Shown here: positions 40,264 to 48,465 of the stretch, one piece after another | How positions within the stretch are numbered: the first letter of the stretch is position 1 | Layout: each line of letters starts with the position of its first letter | Assembly (NCBI GenBank): GCA_017470165.1 | Contig: JAFUEX010000001.1 | Span: forward strand, 58,614 to 122,613 | DNA length: 64,000 nucleotides | Source of the DNA: Alphaproteobacteria bacterium | GTDB lineage: Bacteria; Pseudomonadota; Alphaproteobacteria; RF32; CAG-239 | Reading direction: 5' to 3' | Position numbers and translations under genes: made by a program | Notes under the pieces: generated by a model | Databases searched by the model: none | What the model was told of the DNA's origin: nothing | The model's input: only the letters and a program-made list of their open reading frames with translations

Positions 40264-41643
40264 TTAACAAGTGGCAATATTCACCGCCAGTCCGCCGGTA
40301 GATGTTTCCTTATAGCGCGAGCTCATATCGCGACCAGTAACATACATTGTTCGGATAGCGTCATCCAGCGACACATTGTGCTCACCGCGTCCGTTCATTG
40401 CCAGTCGGGCGGCGTTTACAGCTTTTACCGCCCCCATCGCATTGCGCTCGATACAAGGAATTTGTACCAAGCCGCATACCGGATCACAAGTTAGACCCAA
40501 GTTATGTTCAATGGCAATTTCTGCCGCCTGCTCAATTTGACGGTTGCTTCCGCCCATCGCCGCCACCAATCCGGCAGCTGCCATCGAACAAGCCACGCCC
40601 ACCTCGCCTTGACATCCGACCTCGGCACCGGATATGGATGCATTGGTGCGATAGAGCGAACATATTGCCACTGCGGTGGCAAAAAATTTTACCACCCCAT
40701 CTTCAACCTGCAGAGGGGATTTATGTGCCGCAAACCTTTTGTAATAACGCAGTACCGCCGGCAAAATTCCCGAAGAGCCCATCGTCGGCGCCGTCACAAT
40801 TCGGCTGCCCGCAGCATTTTCTTCGGCAACGGCAAAACCCCACAGATTTATCCAGTCAATTATTTCCATTCCGTCTTGCCGATTGGTCAAAAAGTTTTGC
40901 TTCATCTTGCGATATATTTCCGGTGCGCGCCGTCTTACTCTCAACCCACCGGGCAACACCCCACCGGCGCGCATCCCTGCGTCAATTGCCTCATCCATAA
41001 TCATCTCGATTTTTTGCAAATAGGCGAAAACCTCTTTTTGCGGCTGAAGGCATACCTCATTTTGCAACACTGCATCCGCTATGCTTAAGTCATATTTTTC
41101 GCATATTTCCTGCAGCTCGCGGCAACTGTCAAATTGGTGCGGCACATCGTAAACCACGCGCTTGCTTTCCTGCGACATTTCGTCTGCGCGCAACACCTCT
41201 CCCCCGCCGATGGAAAAATATACCTCACTTAAGATTGGTTTTTGCTTGTTATAAGCGCTGAATTTCATTCCGTTGGCGTGTTCCGGCAAAAATTTATCCT
41301 TGTGCAACACCATATCTTTGTTCACATCAAATTTGATTTCTTTTTTGCCGTTTAACGTTAGTTTTTTTGTCTGTTCTACTTCGGCGTAATATTGTCGTTT
41401 GGTGTCAATCTCTTCGGCGCACAGCCCCATCAAACCGTAAACAACCGCCCTCAAAGTTCCATGGCCGATTCCCGTCAACGCCAGCGAGCCGTACAACTCA
41501 ACTTTAATTCTTGATATCTGTTCAATTGGCACCGCCTTGAGCAAATTATCCGCAAAACGCTTGGCCGCCCGCATCGGTCCTACCGTATGCGAGCTCGAAG
41601 GCCCGATACCGATGGCAAAAATATCTTTCATCCGAAAATACAT
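40264..41643 (-). CDS. sdaA: L-serine ammonia-lyase (serine dehydratase), iron-sulfur type
   Basis: A 459-residue single-chain enzyme of normal length. N-terminal beta domain begins FAIGIGPSSSHTVGPMRAA; the alpha domain has TAPTMGSSGILPAVLRYY and the cluster-binding cysteines in the region CDPVCGLVQIPCIERNAMGA. It converts L-serine to pyruvate and ammonia and needs a [4Fe-4S] cluster, fitting a low-oxygen lifestyle. Its start overlaps the M49-like stop by one base (TAATG), so it is translationally coupled to the peptidase genes upstream: peptide breakdown could feed serine catabolism. Confidence 0.95.
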   Translation of the reverse strand: MYFRMKDIFAIGIGPSSSHTVGPMRAAKRFADNLLKAVPIEQISRIKVELYGSLALTGIGHGTLRAVVYGLMGLCAEEIDTKRQYYAEVEQTKKLTLNGKKEIKFDVNKDMVLHKDKFLPEHANGMKFSAYNKQKPILSEVYFSIGGGEVLRADEMSQESKRVVYDVPHQFDSCRELQEICEKYDLSIADAVLQNEVCLQPQKEVFAYLQKIEMIMDEAIDAGMRAGGVLPGGLRVRRRAPEIYRKMKQNFLTNRQDGMEIIDWINLWGFAVAEENAAGSRIVTAPTMGSSGILPAVLRYYKRFAAHKSPLQVEDGVVKFFATAVAICSLYRTNASISGAEVGCQGEVGVACSMAAAGLVAAMGGSNRQIEQAAEIAIEHNLGLTCDPVCGLVQIPCIERNAMGAVKAVNAARLAMNGRGEHNVSLDDAIRTMYVTGRDMSSRYKETSTGGLAVNIATC

Positions 41644-43358
41644 TACAAATATGTCCTGATATCTTTGTAAGGTTTAATGCCGATTCTTTGCAAGGTTGAG
41701 GCAATATATTCGTGCAGCTCTCCCCACTCGCCGTTTTCTTCAATAAATTGCCGCGCGCGCTTTGGCGATTTTGACAGTTGCACCTCTATGGTTTCAACCA
41801 AGATTTGCCGCATCACCTTCGGCATCAAAGCAAAATCTATGCGTAGTTTATTATCCGCAGTGATAACAATGGCACCATGTTTTATTAGCCAGTTAAAGTG
41901 AATTAAATCACCCATACGATGCGGATGACTGGGTTGCGGCTTAGCTTTCAGCAGCAATCGCATAATCCAAGTCGTATAAACCTTGCGCAGCGTTTCTTCA
42001 TTGATTACACCGGATTTAACATATTCCGGCATCATAGAAATCGAGACCACATCGGCTTTATTTTCTTCAATAGTGTGCTGGTATAATCCCAAAGCGGTTT
42101 TATATCCGGCATCCGGCCCCAACGAGTGTCCGTTTTCATGCCCGATAACAAATATATGTTCGGCCTCATCATCATAATAGCGATGAAATTCTTGCTCCAG
42201 CAGGGCATCAAGCATTTTTTTAGTGCGGTCTTTATCTCCCGACATCCGCACTTGCCTGTGAAAAACGTTGCGCCTGCCGCCGCCGGTCTTAACCGCCAAT
42301 TTGTCATCATTCGGCAGATTCTGTGCGGTGGTAATCCCACCGCGGCATTGGGCATAGTCACCCTGCAAAGTTGCCAAATCGACATCCACCATTGTTTGTT
42401 TGACCTCTTCGTCCGATTCGATTTTTTGCTCATATTTATCTGCCAGCGGCATTAATTTTGCCAGTTGAGCCATCTGTGACTTAAACTTTAAGATAAGCTC
42501 GGTGCCCTTTTGGTTAACAATACCAGCGCGCGCTCCCAGCATATCTTTAGGCGTAACTTCAATATTATGCTCTTCCAACAGCTTAACCAAATCGGAATCA
42601 TCAAAAATCGTCGGGGTCATTTCGTCATCATAATTTTCCCGCGACAAAGTAAATTCCAAAGGTGTATTTTGCAATACCGCCCAGTGTTTGTCGGCCAGCA
42701 TATCCATATCCTCGTTGTTTTGCAGCAGCGCTTGTGCTTGCCATCCGAGATAATCCTTAAATTCCTCATTGGTTGAATAATGGGCGGCCACTTCCAATTC
42801 ATTGGCAGCCTTGCTAAAAATATCGGCAAAATATTCGGTGTAATCTATCGCGATTAGTTCATCCCCTTGGCGCCGTACCATACTGCGCGCCGACAAAATT
42901 TTGCGCAGCTGTTCGGTTTTGCCTCGCGCCAGCATCCGGCGTATAATCTGATGAAATTCCTCTGCACTCAAATCTGTCGGATAAAAGTTGCGGCCTTTGT
43001 AGATATGCACACCGGCAAATATTTCTATCGGCTGTGGGGCAATTCCGTTGAAGCCGGCCACTCCGTTGAGCGAATTAAAAATCTTCAAAGCCTTGGCGGC
43101 ATAAGTATTGGAAGAAGCCGCCTTTTCCAATTCTTTTTTCATCACAAGATTCAGCGGATGGTCTTGTTCCAAAGCCGCATCATTAATTATTCTGGCCGCC
43201 ATCACCAAATGAGCCAACGCCTTTTTATCCCCTTCAGCCAATTTTTTATATCCGTCAAAATCGGTATCAATCATCTCAACAGGCATCATCTGTTCATTAA
43301 TCATCTTGTCCAATTGTTCTTCGCTCAACGCTATTTCAAATCCGTTTATTGTAGTCAT
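41643..43358 (-). CDS. M49-like zinc peptidase
   Basis: A 571-residue protein without signal peptide. The zinc motif HENGH is at residues 407-411 and EENKAD at about 431-436, matching the HEXX(X)H and EECRAE/D pair of the dipeptidyl-peptidase III (M49) family; the five-residue HEXXH form is known in some bacterial members. The N-terminal 350 residues are helical and match no other family I recognise. It should trim dipeptides from oligopeptides. Overlaps the Memo/AMMECR1 gene by 4 bp and sdaA by 1 bp. Confidence 0.75.
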   Translation of the reverse strand: MTTINGFEIALSEEQLDKMINEQMMPVEMIDTDFDGYKKLAEGDKKALAHLVMAARIINDAALEQDHPLNLVMKKELEKAASSNTYAAKALKIFNSLNGVAGFNGIAPQPIEIFAGVHIYKGRNFYPTDLSAEEFHQIIRRMLARGKTEQLRKILSARSMVRRQGDELIAIDYTEYFADIFSKAANELEVAAHYSTNEEFKDYLGWQAQALLQNNEDMDMLADKHWAVLQNTPLEFTLSRENYDDEMTPTIFDDSDLVKLLEEHNIEVTPKDMLGARAGIVNQKGTELILKFKSQMAQLAKLMPLADKYEQKIESDEEVKQTMVDVDLATLQGDYAQCRGGITTAQNLPNDDKLAVKTGGGRRNVFHRQVRMSGDKDRTKKMLDALLEQEFHRYYDDEAEHIFVIGHENGHSLGPDAGYKTALGLYQHTIEENKADVVSISMMPEYVKSGVINEETLRKVYTTWIMRLLLKAKPQPSHPHRMGDLIHFNWLIKHGAIVITADNKLRIDFALMPKVMRQILVETIEVQLSKSPKRARQFIEENGEWGELHEYIASTLQRIGIKPYKDIRTYL

Positions 43359-44857
43359 TGTTTCACCTCTACTGTTCTAAATCTGAAAATTTTTACATCG
43401 TCTGACCAATAAGTCGGGCTCAGACCGGCTTTAATTTTTAAGTTAGTCAAAAATTCTTCTTTGGTTTTGTAATTTTTCCAGCTTGCCGGCGGCAACATTC
43501 CCTCACGCTCGCCGCTGCGAATAACCACTCCGTCCTTGTGCGGAATAATTTGCGCGAGCAGGTCATCCAAGCTGTCATACTCAACCTCTTCCAAATCTGT
43601 CAGCAGCTCAATACTGATAGCATCAAGCCCGCCCTTGGTTTTCAGCGCCTCATTTTCCATCAGCAGACGATATATATTGTCCGATATATCAGCCGCAATT
43701 GCCTTAAGCCCCACCAACGAGCCGAAGGATAAGCTCTCGTTGTTGCTGAAATATGCCGTTATCAGCGAGGCTCCGCGATTAAACATATAGTCACTATATT
43801 GTTTGCGTTTTACGCGATAGTGTCGATGCTTTTTGGCCGATTTAATGCTGTTGTTGACTACTTGCAACAGGTCACTGTGTTGGTGTCGGGCAAAATTCTG
43901 CACATTATGGTCATATAACTCCAGCCCTTGCAACTCAACCACCGGCATAGTCTCCTCATACACCCAACCGCTACCGGCAAACCCATCTGACAATCGTTGT
44001 TCGGTTGCGGTATTTGTCACATCAATCATTTGCGGCACCAATCCCAAACTTTTGGCCAGCAATTTAGCTGTCTCAATGGCAGCGTTTCCGCAATCATTAT
44101 GCGGATTTATCGTCATATCCGTATCGGTGTTTTCTTGTGGTTTGTCGTTGCCGGTAATGCTCTGGTTCAAATCTGCCGAAATTATTAACAAACTTTGAGG
44201 CTCTTTCAGATACGCCGACAAAATCTCTGCCAGTTCCTTTGCAACTATCTTGCCATAACTGAGCGGCACCACTTTGAAATTATGCAAAGTTTGTTGCAAA
44301 TAAACCAACTGAATTTTTAAGGCCGAATTTTGCTGTAAAATATGTTTCTTTTTGCGAAATATCGCATCATTAGCGGCCAGCTCGCCGACAATTTCCTTAT
44401 TAACTTTTATTTCTCCCCGCGGGGTTTTTAAAACAGTCGCTTTCGGCAGCCACACCGCCTCAATTTCACTATGCGCCGGAGTTAGTATAAATACTGTTTT
44501 GATTTTATCGGCACAAGAGGCCAGCCGCCGATAGCTGCTGTTGGCAATCTTTGATGCATAGCGATAGCCAAAGTGCGGTAACACCATAATCTTCGGACAA
44601 TACGGATTAGCGGCCGGCTGTTGCTTGATAAATCCGTCCGCTCCGCGCTGCTGATAAATATCTGCCGGATAAAAAATCCCTGCCGTAGCCGCATCTTCCG
44701 GCGGAGCAACATCTTCGTCACTCAAATCATATTCGGAAATACTCTGCGGATTGCTGGAAATACGGTGGCTGAAATACGACACATTAAACCATATCACCAC
44801 CAGTGCAATCGTGCCTAGCATCAAATATGACGGGATTTTTTTTCTCTTAAACTCCAT
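43355..44857 (-). CDS. Membrane-anchored Memo-AMMECR1 fusion protein
   Basis: A 500-residue protein with an N-terminal anchor (about 12-30). Residues about 85-290 match the Memo-like family (AmmeMemoRadiSam system protein B): MVLPHFGYRYASKIANSSYR, FILTPAHSEIEAVW, LIISADLNQS, with His and Asp at the expected metal-site positions. Residues about 350-495 match AMMECR1 (system protein A): DAISIELLTDLEEVEYDSLD, DGVVIRSGEREGMLPPASW, FLTNLKIKAGL; its usual LRGCIG motif is not evident. The radical SAM partner (protein C) is not in the neighbourhood. The biochemical role of the family is still unclear. Part of an operon with M49-like and sdaA. Confidence 0.82.
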   Translation of the reverse strand: MEFKRKKIPSYLMLGTIALVVIWFNVSYFSHRISSNPQSISEYDLSDEDVAPPEDAATAGIFYPADIYQQRGADGFIKQQPAANPYCPKIMVLPHFGYRYASKIANSSYRRLASCADKIKTVFILTPAHSEIEAVWLPKATVLKTPRGEIKVNKEIVGELAANDAIFRKKKHILQQNSALKIQLVYLQQTLHNFKVVPLSYGKIVAKELAEILSAYLKEPQSLLIISADLNQSITGNDKPQENTDTDMTINPHNDCGNAAIETAKLLAKSLGLVPQMIDVTNTATEQRLSDGFAGSGWVYEETMPVVELQGLELYDHNVQNFARHQHSDLLQVVNNSIKSAKKHRHYRVKRKQYSDYMFNRGASLITAYFSNNESLSFGSLVGLKAIAADISDNIYRLLMENEALKTKGGLDAISIELLTDLEEVEYDSLDDLLAQIIPHKDGVVIRSGEREGMLPPASWKNYKTKEEFLTNLKIKAGLSPTYWSDDVKIFRFRTVEVKQ

Positions 44858-44905
44858 GTCTTATCCACTTTAAGCGTCTTTACCCTAAAGACCGGCAATC
44901 ATTTA

Positions 44906-46798
44906 TCAATACGCCGATTTGTAAACGTCCTCGCCGATAATCTCCTCACTGATATATTCATCGGTGCATTGTGCGCCAAGGCAGCGTTTCAATACCAAAG
45001 CCTCACGCCCTTCGCTCAAACCGCGCAGTTTAACCGAGGGCACATAAACATCTTTGATGCGGATAGTAAAAGTTATATATCCGGTGGTGCCCTCCGCATC
45101 GGTCAAATAAGCCTTAATGGTGTATTTTCCTACTCCGCCCGGCATCGCCTGTCCCACAAAGCTCTTGCGTGCCTCATCATACATAATCCACTCCGGCAAC
45201 GGCGAATCATCAATCAATCCGGCCTTAACTGTAACCGGTCCGCTGAAATTCATTTTTTTGAACACACTCTCCGGAATTACCACTTCAAACCGTCTGCCGC
45301 TTTCCAAATCCAAATCAGGCATCAATTTCGGTGATGACAAATTAACCGGAGGCCGTTTGGCCGGAACATCCAACAAATACGGCCGATTGTCGGGTAAAAA
45401 TTCACCCTTGCGCCATTTTTCCAATACACCGCGCAAATATACCGCAATCTGCGAGGGTTTTTCGTTCAGCATATAATAAGGTATCGCGTCCATCCCCAAA
45501 GTGGAATACAAGCTGCCCAAAGCATCCTGCAAGTCGACATAAGCCAGCATGGCATTTGCCTCATCCTCAATAGCAGAGGCGGCCTCAAACTGCGATTTGG
45601 TCGAACGCGCACCGGTCGATACTGCCACATCTTCGGCAATATCTTCCGAGGCTTTGGCCAGTTCGTGCGCAATGCGATAATCTTCGGTTGCTGACATATA
45701 TCTCGCCCAAGCTACATAAACCTGCGTCAATATCAAATTGGTCATCCGCTGACGGCGCAGGGATTCTGCTTCGAAATATTTGGGATCCCTCACATTTTCA
45801 AACACTTCCAACCCTATTTCTTTGGCCTTTTTGGACCATACGCGGTTATAATAATTGGAGTCATTCAAATATTTTTCATTCCCCGGATTCGCCAGCACCT
45901 TAAACGAGGCGATAACTTCATCTACATTGGTCACCAAATCCCGTGCCCTCAACTCCGGACGATTATTCAGTGCTACCCACTCCATTTCGGAGAGCGAACT
46001 TTTGATTTCCGGCAAATCATAGTTGCCGTCTTCTTTGCCCACCAGCTTAAATTCGGTCGACGGATGGAAGCCCATCAAAGAGGCCAGCCGCACATTTGCC
46101 GTCTCCAAATCGCGTTTGATGGCGGTCAGATTCTTGATTGCTGTCATAAACTTGCGCTTTTTATCCAGTTGCTCCACCGACAAGCTCTTGCCGGCCTTGG
46201 CCAATTCGGAGGTCGAGGCGTTCATCTCGTCAATATCAAGCGACATATACTCAATCATATCATCAATCACCGGCAGTATACGCTGGGCACTCAGTGCCTT
46301 CCAATACAAAGTGCGGGTCTCTTGCATCAGGTTGTGTATTACTTTGCGGCTCTGCTCATAGGCCACACTGGCCTGATACCAAGCATCTTTGCTCTGATAA
46401 TATACGGTGCTGACATCCAGTATATTCCACGCCAGCTTCAGTTCGGAATCCATTGCCGAACGATTTTCCGTGTTGACATATCCCGCAGAAGAGAAAATTT
46501 CCGGCAGACGATTTTCCGGCGACATCCCCATCTCAATCATACTTTGCTGATAGCTGGTCAGCCGGCGGGTATAATTGTATTTCAGCGCCAAGGCAAAAGC
46601 CATATACATATCAATCGGCTTGGTAATCTTCGAGGGGGTGTTGGCATACATCGCCTGCATATCCGTATCAATTCTTATGGCTCTGTCCCAATCGGTATAA
46701 GAGGCCGGCGCCGGCACGCTCACATCCTCATATCCGCTACCCTGACAAGCGGTTATCAACAACACTGCAGCCAAGCCCAAAATCTGTATTTTTCTCAT
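44906..46798 (-). CDS. TolC-family outer-membrane lipoprotein with C-terminal Ig-like domain
   Basis: A 630-residue protein. Lipobox ITAC at Cys18 (MRKIQILGLAAVLLITACQG). Residues about 50-430 are long helices with the outer-membrane efflux (TolC/OEP) pattern, repeated twice. Residues about 480-600 form beta strands resembling a Cadherin/Ig-like fold (GVGKYTIKAYLTDAEGTTGY), an unusual addition. TolC proteins are outer-membrane exit channels for efflux pumps or type I secretion. It heads the minus-strand operon and is divergent from two VirB8-like genes, hinting at a joint envelope-spanning machine. Confidence 0.8.
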   Translation of the reverse strand: MRKIQILGLAAVLLITACQGSGYEDVSVPAPASYTDWDRAIRIDTDMQAMYANTPSKITKPIDMYMAFALALKYNYTRRLTSYQQSMIEMGMSPENRLPEIFSSAGYVNTENRSAMDSELKLAWNILDVSTVYYQSKDAWYQASVAYEQSRKVIHNLMQETRTLYWKALSAQRILPVIDDMIEYMSLDIDEMNASTSELAKAGKSLSVEQLDKKRKFMTAIKNLTAIKRDLETANVRLASLMGFHPSTEFKLVGKEDGNYDLPEIKSSLSEMEWVALNNRPELRARDLVTNVDEVIASFKVLANPGNEKYLNDSNYYNRVWSKKAKEIGLEVFENVRDPKYFEAESLRRQRMTNLILTQVYVAWARYMSATEDYRIAHELAKASEDIAEDVAVSTGARSTKSQFEAASAIEDEANAMLAYVDLQDALGSLYSTLGMDAIPYYMLNEKPSQIAVYLRGVLEKWRKGEFLPDNRPYLLDVPAKRPPVNLSSPKLMPDLDLESGRRFEVVIPESVFKKMNFSGPVTVKAGLIDDSPLPEWIMYDEARKSFVGQAMPGGVGKYTIKAYLTDAEGTTGYITFTIRIKDVYVPSVKLRGLSEGREALVLKRCLGAQCTDEYISEEIIGEDVYKSAY

Positions 46799-46977
46799 AT
46801 TTCAACCCTTACGGAATAAAATTAACTGCCGTCATAATATACCGTTATTTTGAATATTAACAGTATTTATTTGCTTTTATTCAACTTTGTTGTATAAAAT
46901 TAATAAAAAAGATACTCCTCAAAGCCTATACTGTAACGGTAACAGTTTGTGTAACCTCTTACATCGGACAAAACAAT

Positions 46978-47706
46978 ATGTTGGATTTATTGCAAGCCGT
47001 CTTCAAATACAAGCAAAAACGCAGTCCCGATCAACTCGGGCTCTATCCGGAGGCCGTTCACGTCAATGCCATTCCCGAACGCCGCTATTTGTGGAGTTCG
47101 CGTTTGCTGGTCATCTTTGCGTGTTTAAGCATATGCTTTAATTTGATGTTGGTTTCCACTATCTATGTTATGTTGCCGCAGCGCGGCGCCAATCCGCGTA
47201 TTTTCACGGTGGATGAGGATACCGATGCCTTAAGAATGTTGCCTGCCTTAGAAGTTAAAACTCAGCCCAAGGAGCTCTTAAACGAGTATTTCGTGCGTGA
47301 ATATGTTTTGGCGCGTCATCGTATTTATGCCAATCGTAGTCTGACCCGCTTAAATCAAATGGTCGGCTCCAAATTGTATTGGATGTCTTCTTCGGATGTT
47401 TATAACAGATTTAAGGTCGAAAATCCGGAAGTTTCAAATTATCCCATAGGAATGCGCCGCGAAGTTGATATCAAATGGGTGCGGCCGATTTCCATGGGCG
47501 CATGGCAAGTCAGGTTTGCCACTTTGGACTATTATCCCAATGTTTCTTTGCCGCAAATCTCCTTTTGGCAGGCCTATCTGCGCACGGCTTTTGCGCTGGT
47601 TGACTACGACAACAAATATACGCGGGAGAATAATCCTACAGGCTTTGTGGTCTATGGCTACCATCTGCTGTTTCTCGGCTCTCCGGACGGTTTTGAGGAT
47701 TATTAA
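46978..47706 (+). CDS. VirB8/IcmL-like bitopic inner-membrane protein 1
   Basis: A 242-residue protein. A cytoplasmic N-terminus (about 1-40, SPDQLGLYPEAVHVNAIPER) precedes a single membrane segment (about 44-66) and a periplasmic domain. The domain ends ENNPTGFVVYGYHLLF, matching the NPxGF.V..Y signature of VirB8-type type IV secretion proteins. The neighbour at 47725 has the same layout and similar N-terminal words. No other VirB gene is in the window, so these may belong to a distant secretion cluster or a smaller envelope complex. Confidence 0.7.
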   Translation: MLDLLQAVFKYKQKRSPDQLGLYPEAVHVNAIPERRYLWSSRLLVIFACLSICFNLMLVSTIYVMLPQRGANPRIFTVDEDTDALRMLPALEVKTQPKELLNEYFVREYVLARHRIYANRSLTRLNQMVGSKLYWMSSSDVYNRFKVENPEVSNYPIGMRREVDIKWVRPISMGAWQVRFATLDYYPNVSLPQISFWQAYLRTAFALVDYDNKYTRENNPTGFVVYGYHLLFLGSPDGFEDY

Positions 47707-47724
47707 TCGACAGGGGAAAAGCGG

Positions 47725-48465
47725 ATGTTTGAGGGAATTGTCGCACTTTTTCACTACAAAGATGCCCAAAGCCCCGATAAACTGGGGTTGTACCCTGCCG
47801 TATGCCACATCAACGCCATGCCGGAGCGCCGCTATCTTTGGTCTTCGCGGATTTTGGTAATTTTGGGGGCCATCAATATATGTTTTACCGTGATTTTGAG
47901 CTTGACCATCTATTTGCTTATTCCGCTGGAGGGAGCCAAACCGCATTTGCTGCGGCAGCAAAATGATGAGCTGCGCAATATGCCCTCGACCATGGTTCAA
48001 ACCTCGGCCTTGGGACTGCAAAGCGAAAGTTTTATCCGCCAATATATTTCTCTTCGACATACTTTGCCCGATTCTTATGTCGACTTGCATACTCGTTTTA
48101 GCGAAAAATCGCTGTTTCGCGCCTATAACAGTTCCGATGTCTGGGGAAAATTTTTGACCCAGTTTGATATTGACAAGTTGCGCAAATATCTGCGCAAAGG
48201 TTATCGTTCTACGGTGATTATAGATGACATTACCCCGCTGGGCAACGGACTGTATCAGGTCAGGTTTCGCAACCTGATTACCAAAAACGGGCAACCGACC
48301 TCCTCAAGCTCGGCTTGGCAGGCTCACTTGCGCATCGCCTACGAGGGGTATGCTCCCGATGCACCACTGGCTGCTTACGAACTCAATCCTTTTGGTTTCC
48401 ATGTGGTAAGCTACGCTTTGAACTACAACGGCAGGCTTCCTGTCTCCAAGTCTAAGCACCCATAA
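47725..48465 (+). CDS. VirB8/IcmL-like bitopic inner-membrane protein 2
   Basis: A 246-residue protein, 18 bp after its paralogue. It repeats the N-terminal motif SPDKLGLYPAVCHINAMPER and RRYLWSSR, has one membrane segment (about 48-70), and ends LNPFGFHVVSYALNY, again the VirB8-type NPxGF signature. The two proteins are clearly paralogous but well diverged, as if forming a hetero-oligomer. The last 14 bp overlap the convergent DUF2207-like gene. Confidence 0.7.
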   Translation: MFEGIVALFHYKDAQSPDKLGLYPAVCHINAMPERRYLWSSRILVILGAINICFTVILSLTIYLLIPLEGAKPHLLRQQNDELRNMPSTMVQTSALGLQSESFIRQYISLRHTLPDSYVDLHTRFSEKSLFRAYNSSDVWGKFLTQFDIDKLRKYLRKGYRSTVIIDDITPLGNGLYQVRFRNLITKNGQPTSSSSAWQAHLRIAYEGYAPDAPLAAYELNPFGFHVVSYALNYNGRLPVSKSKHP

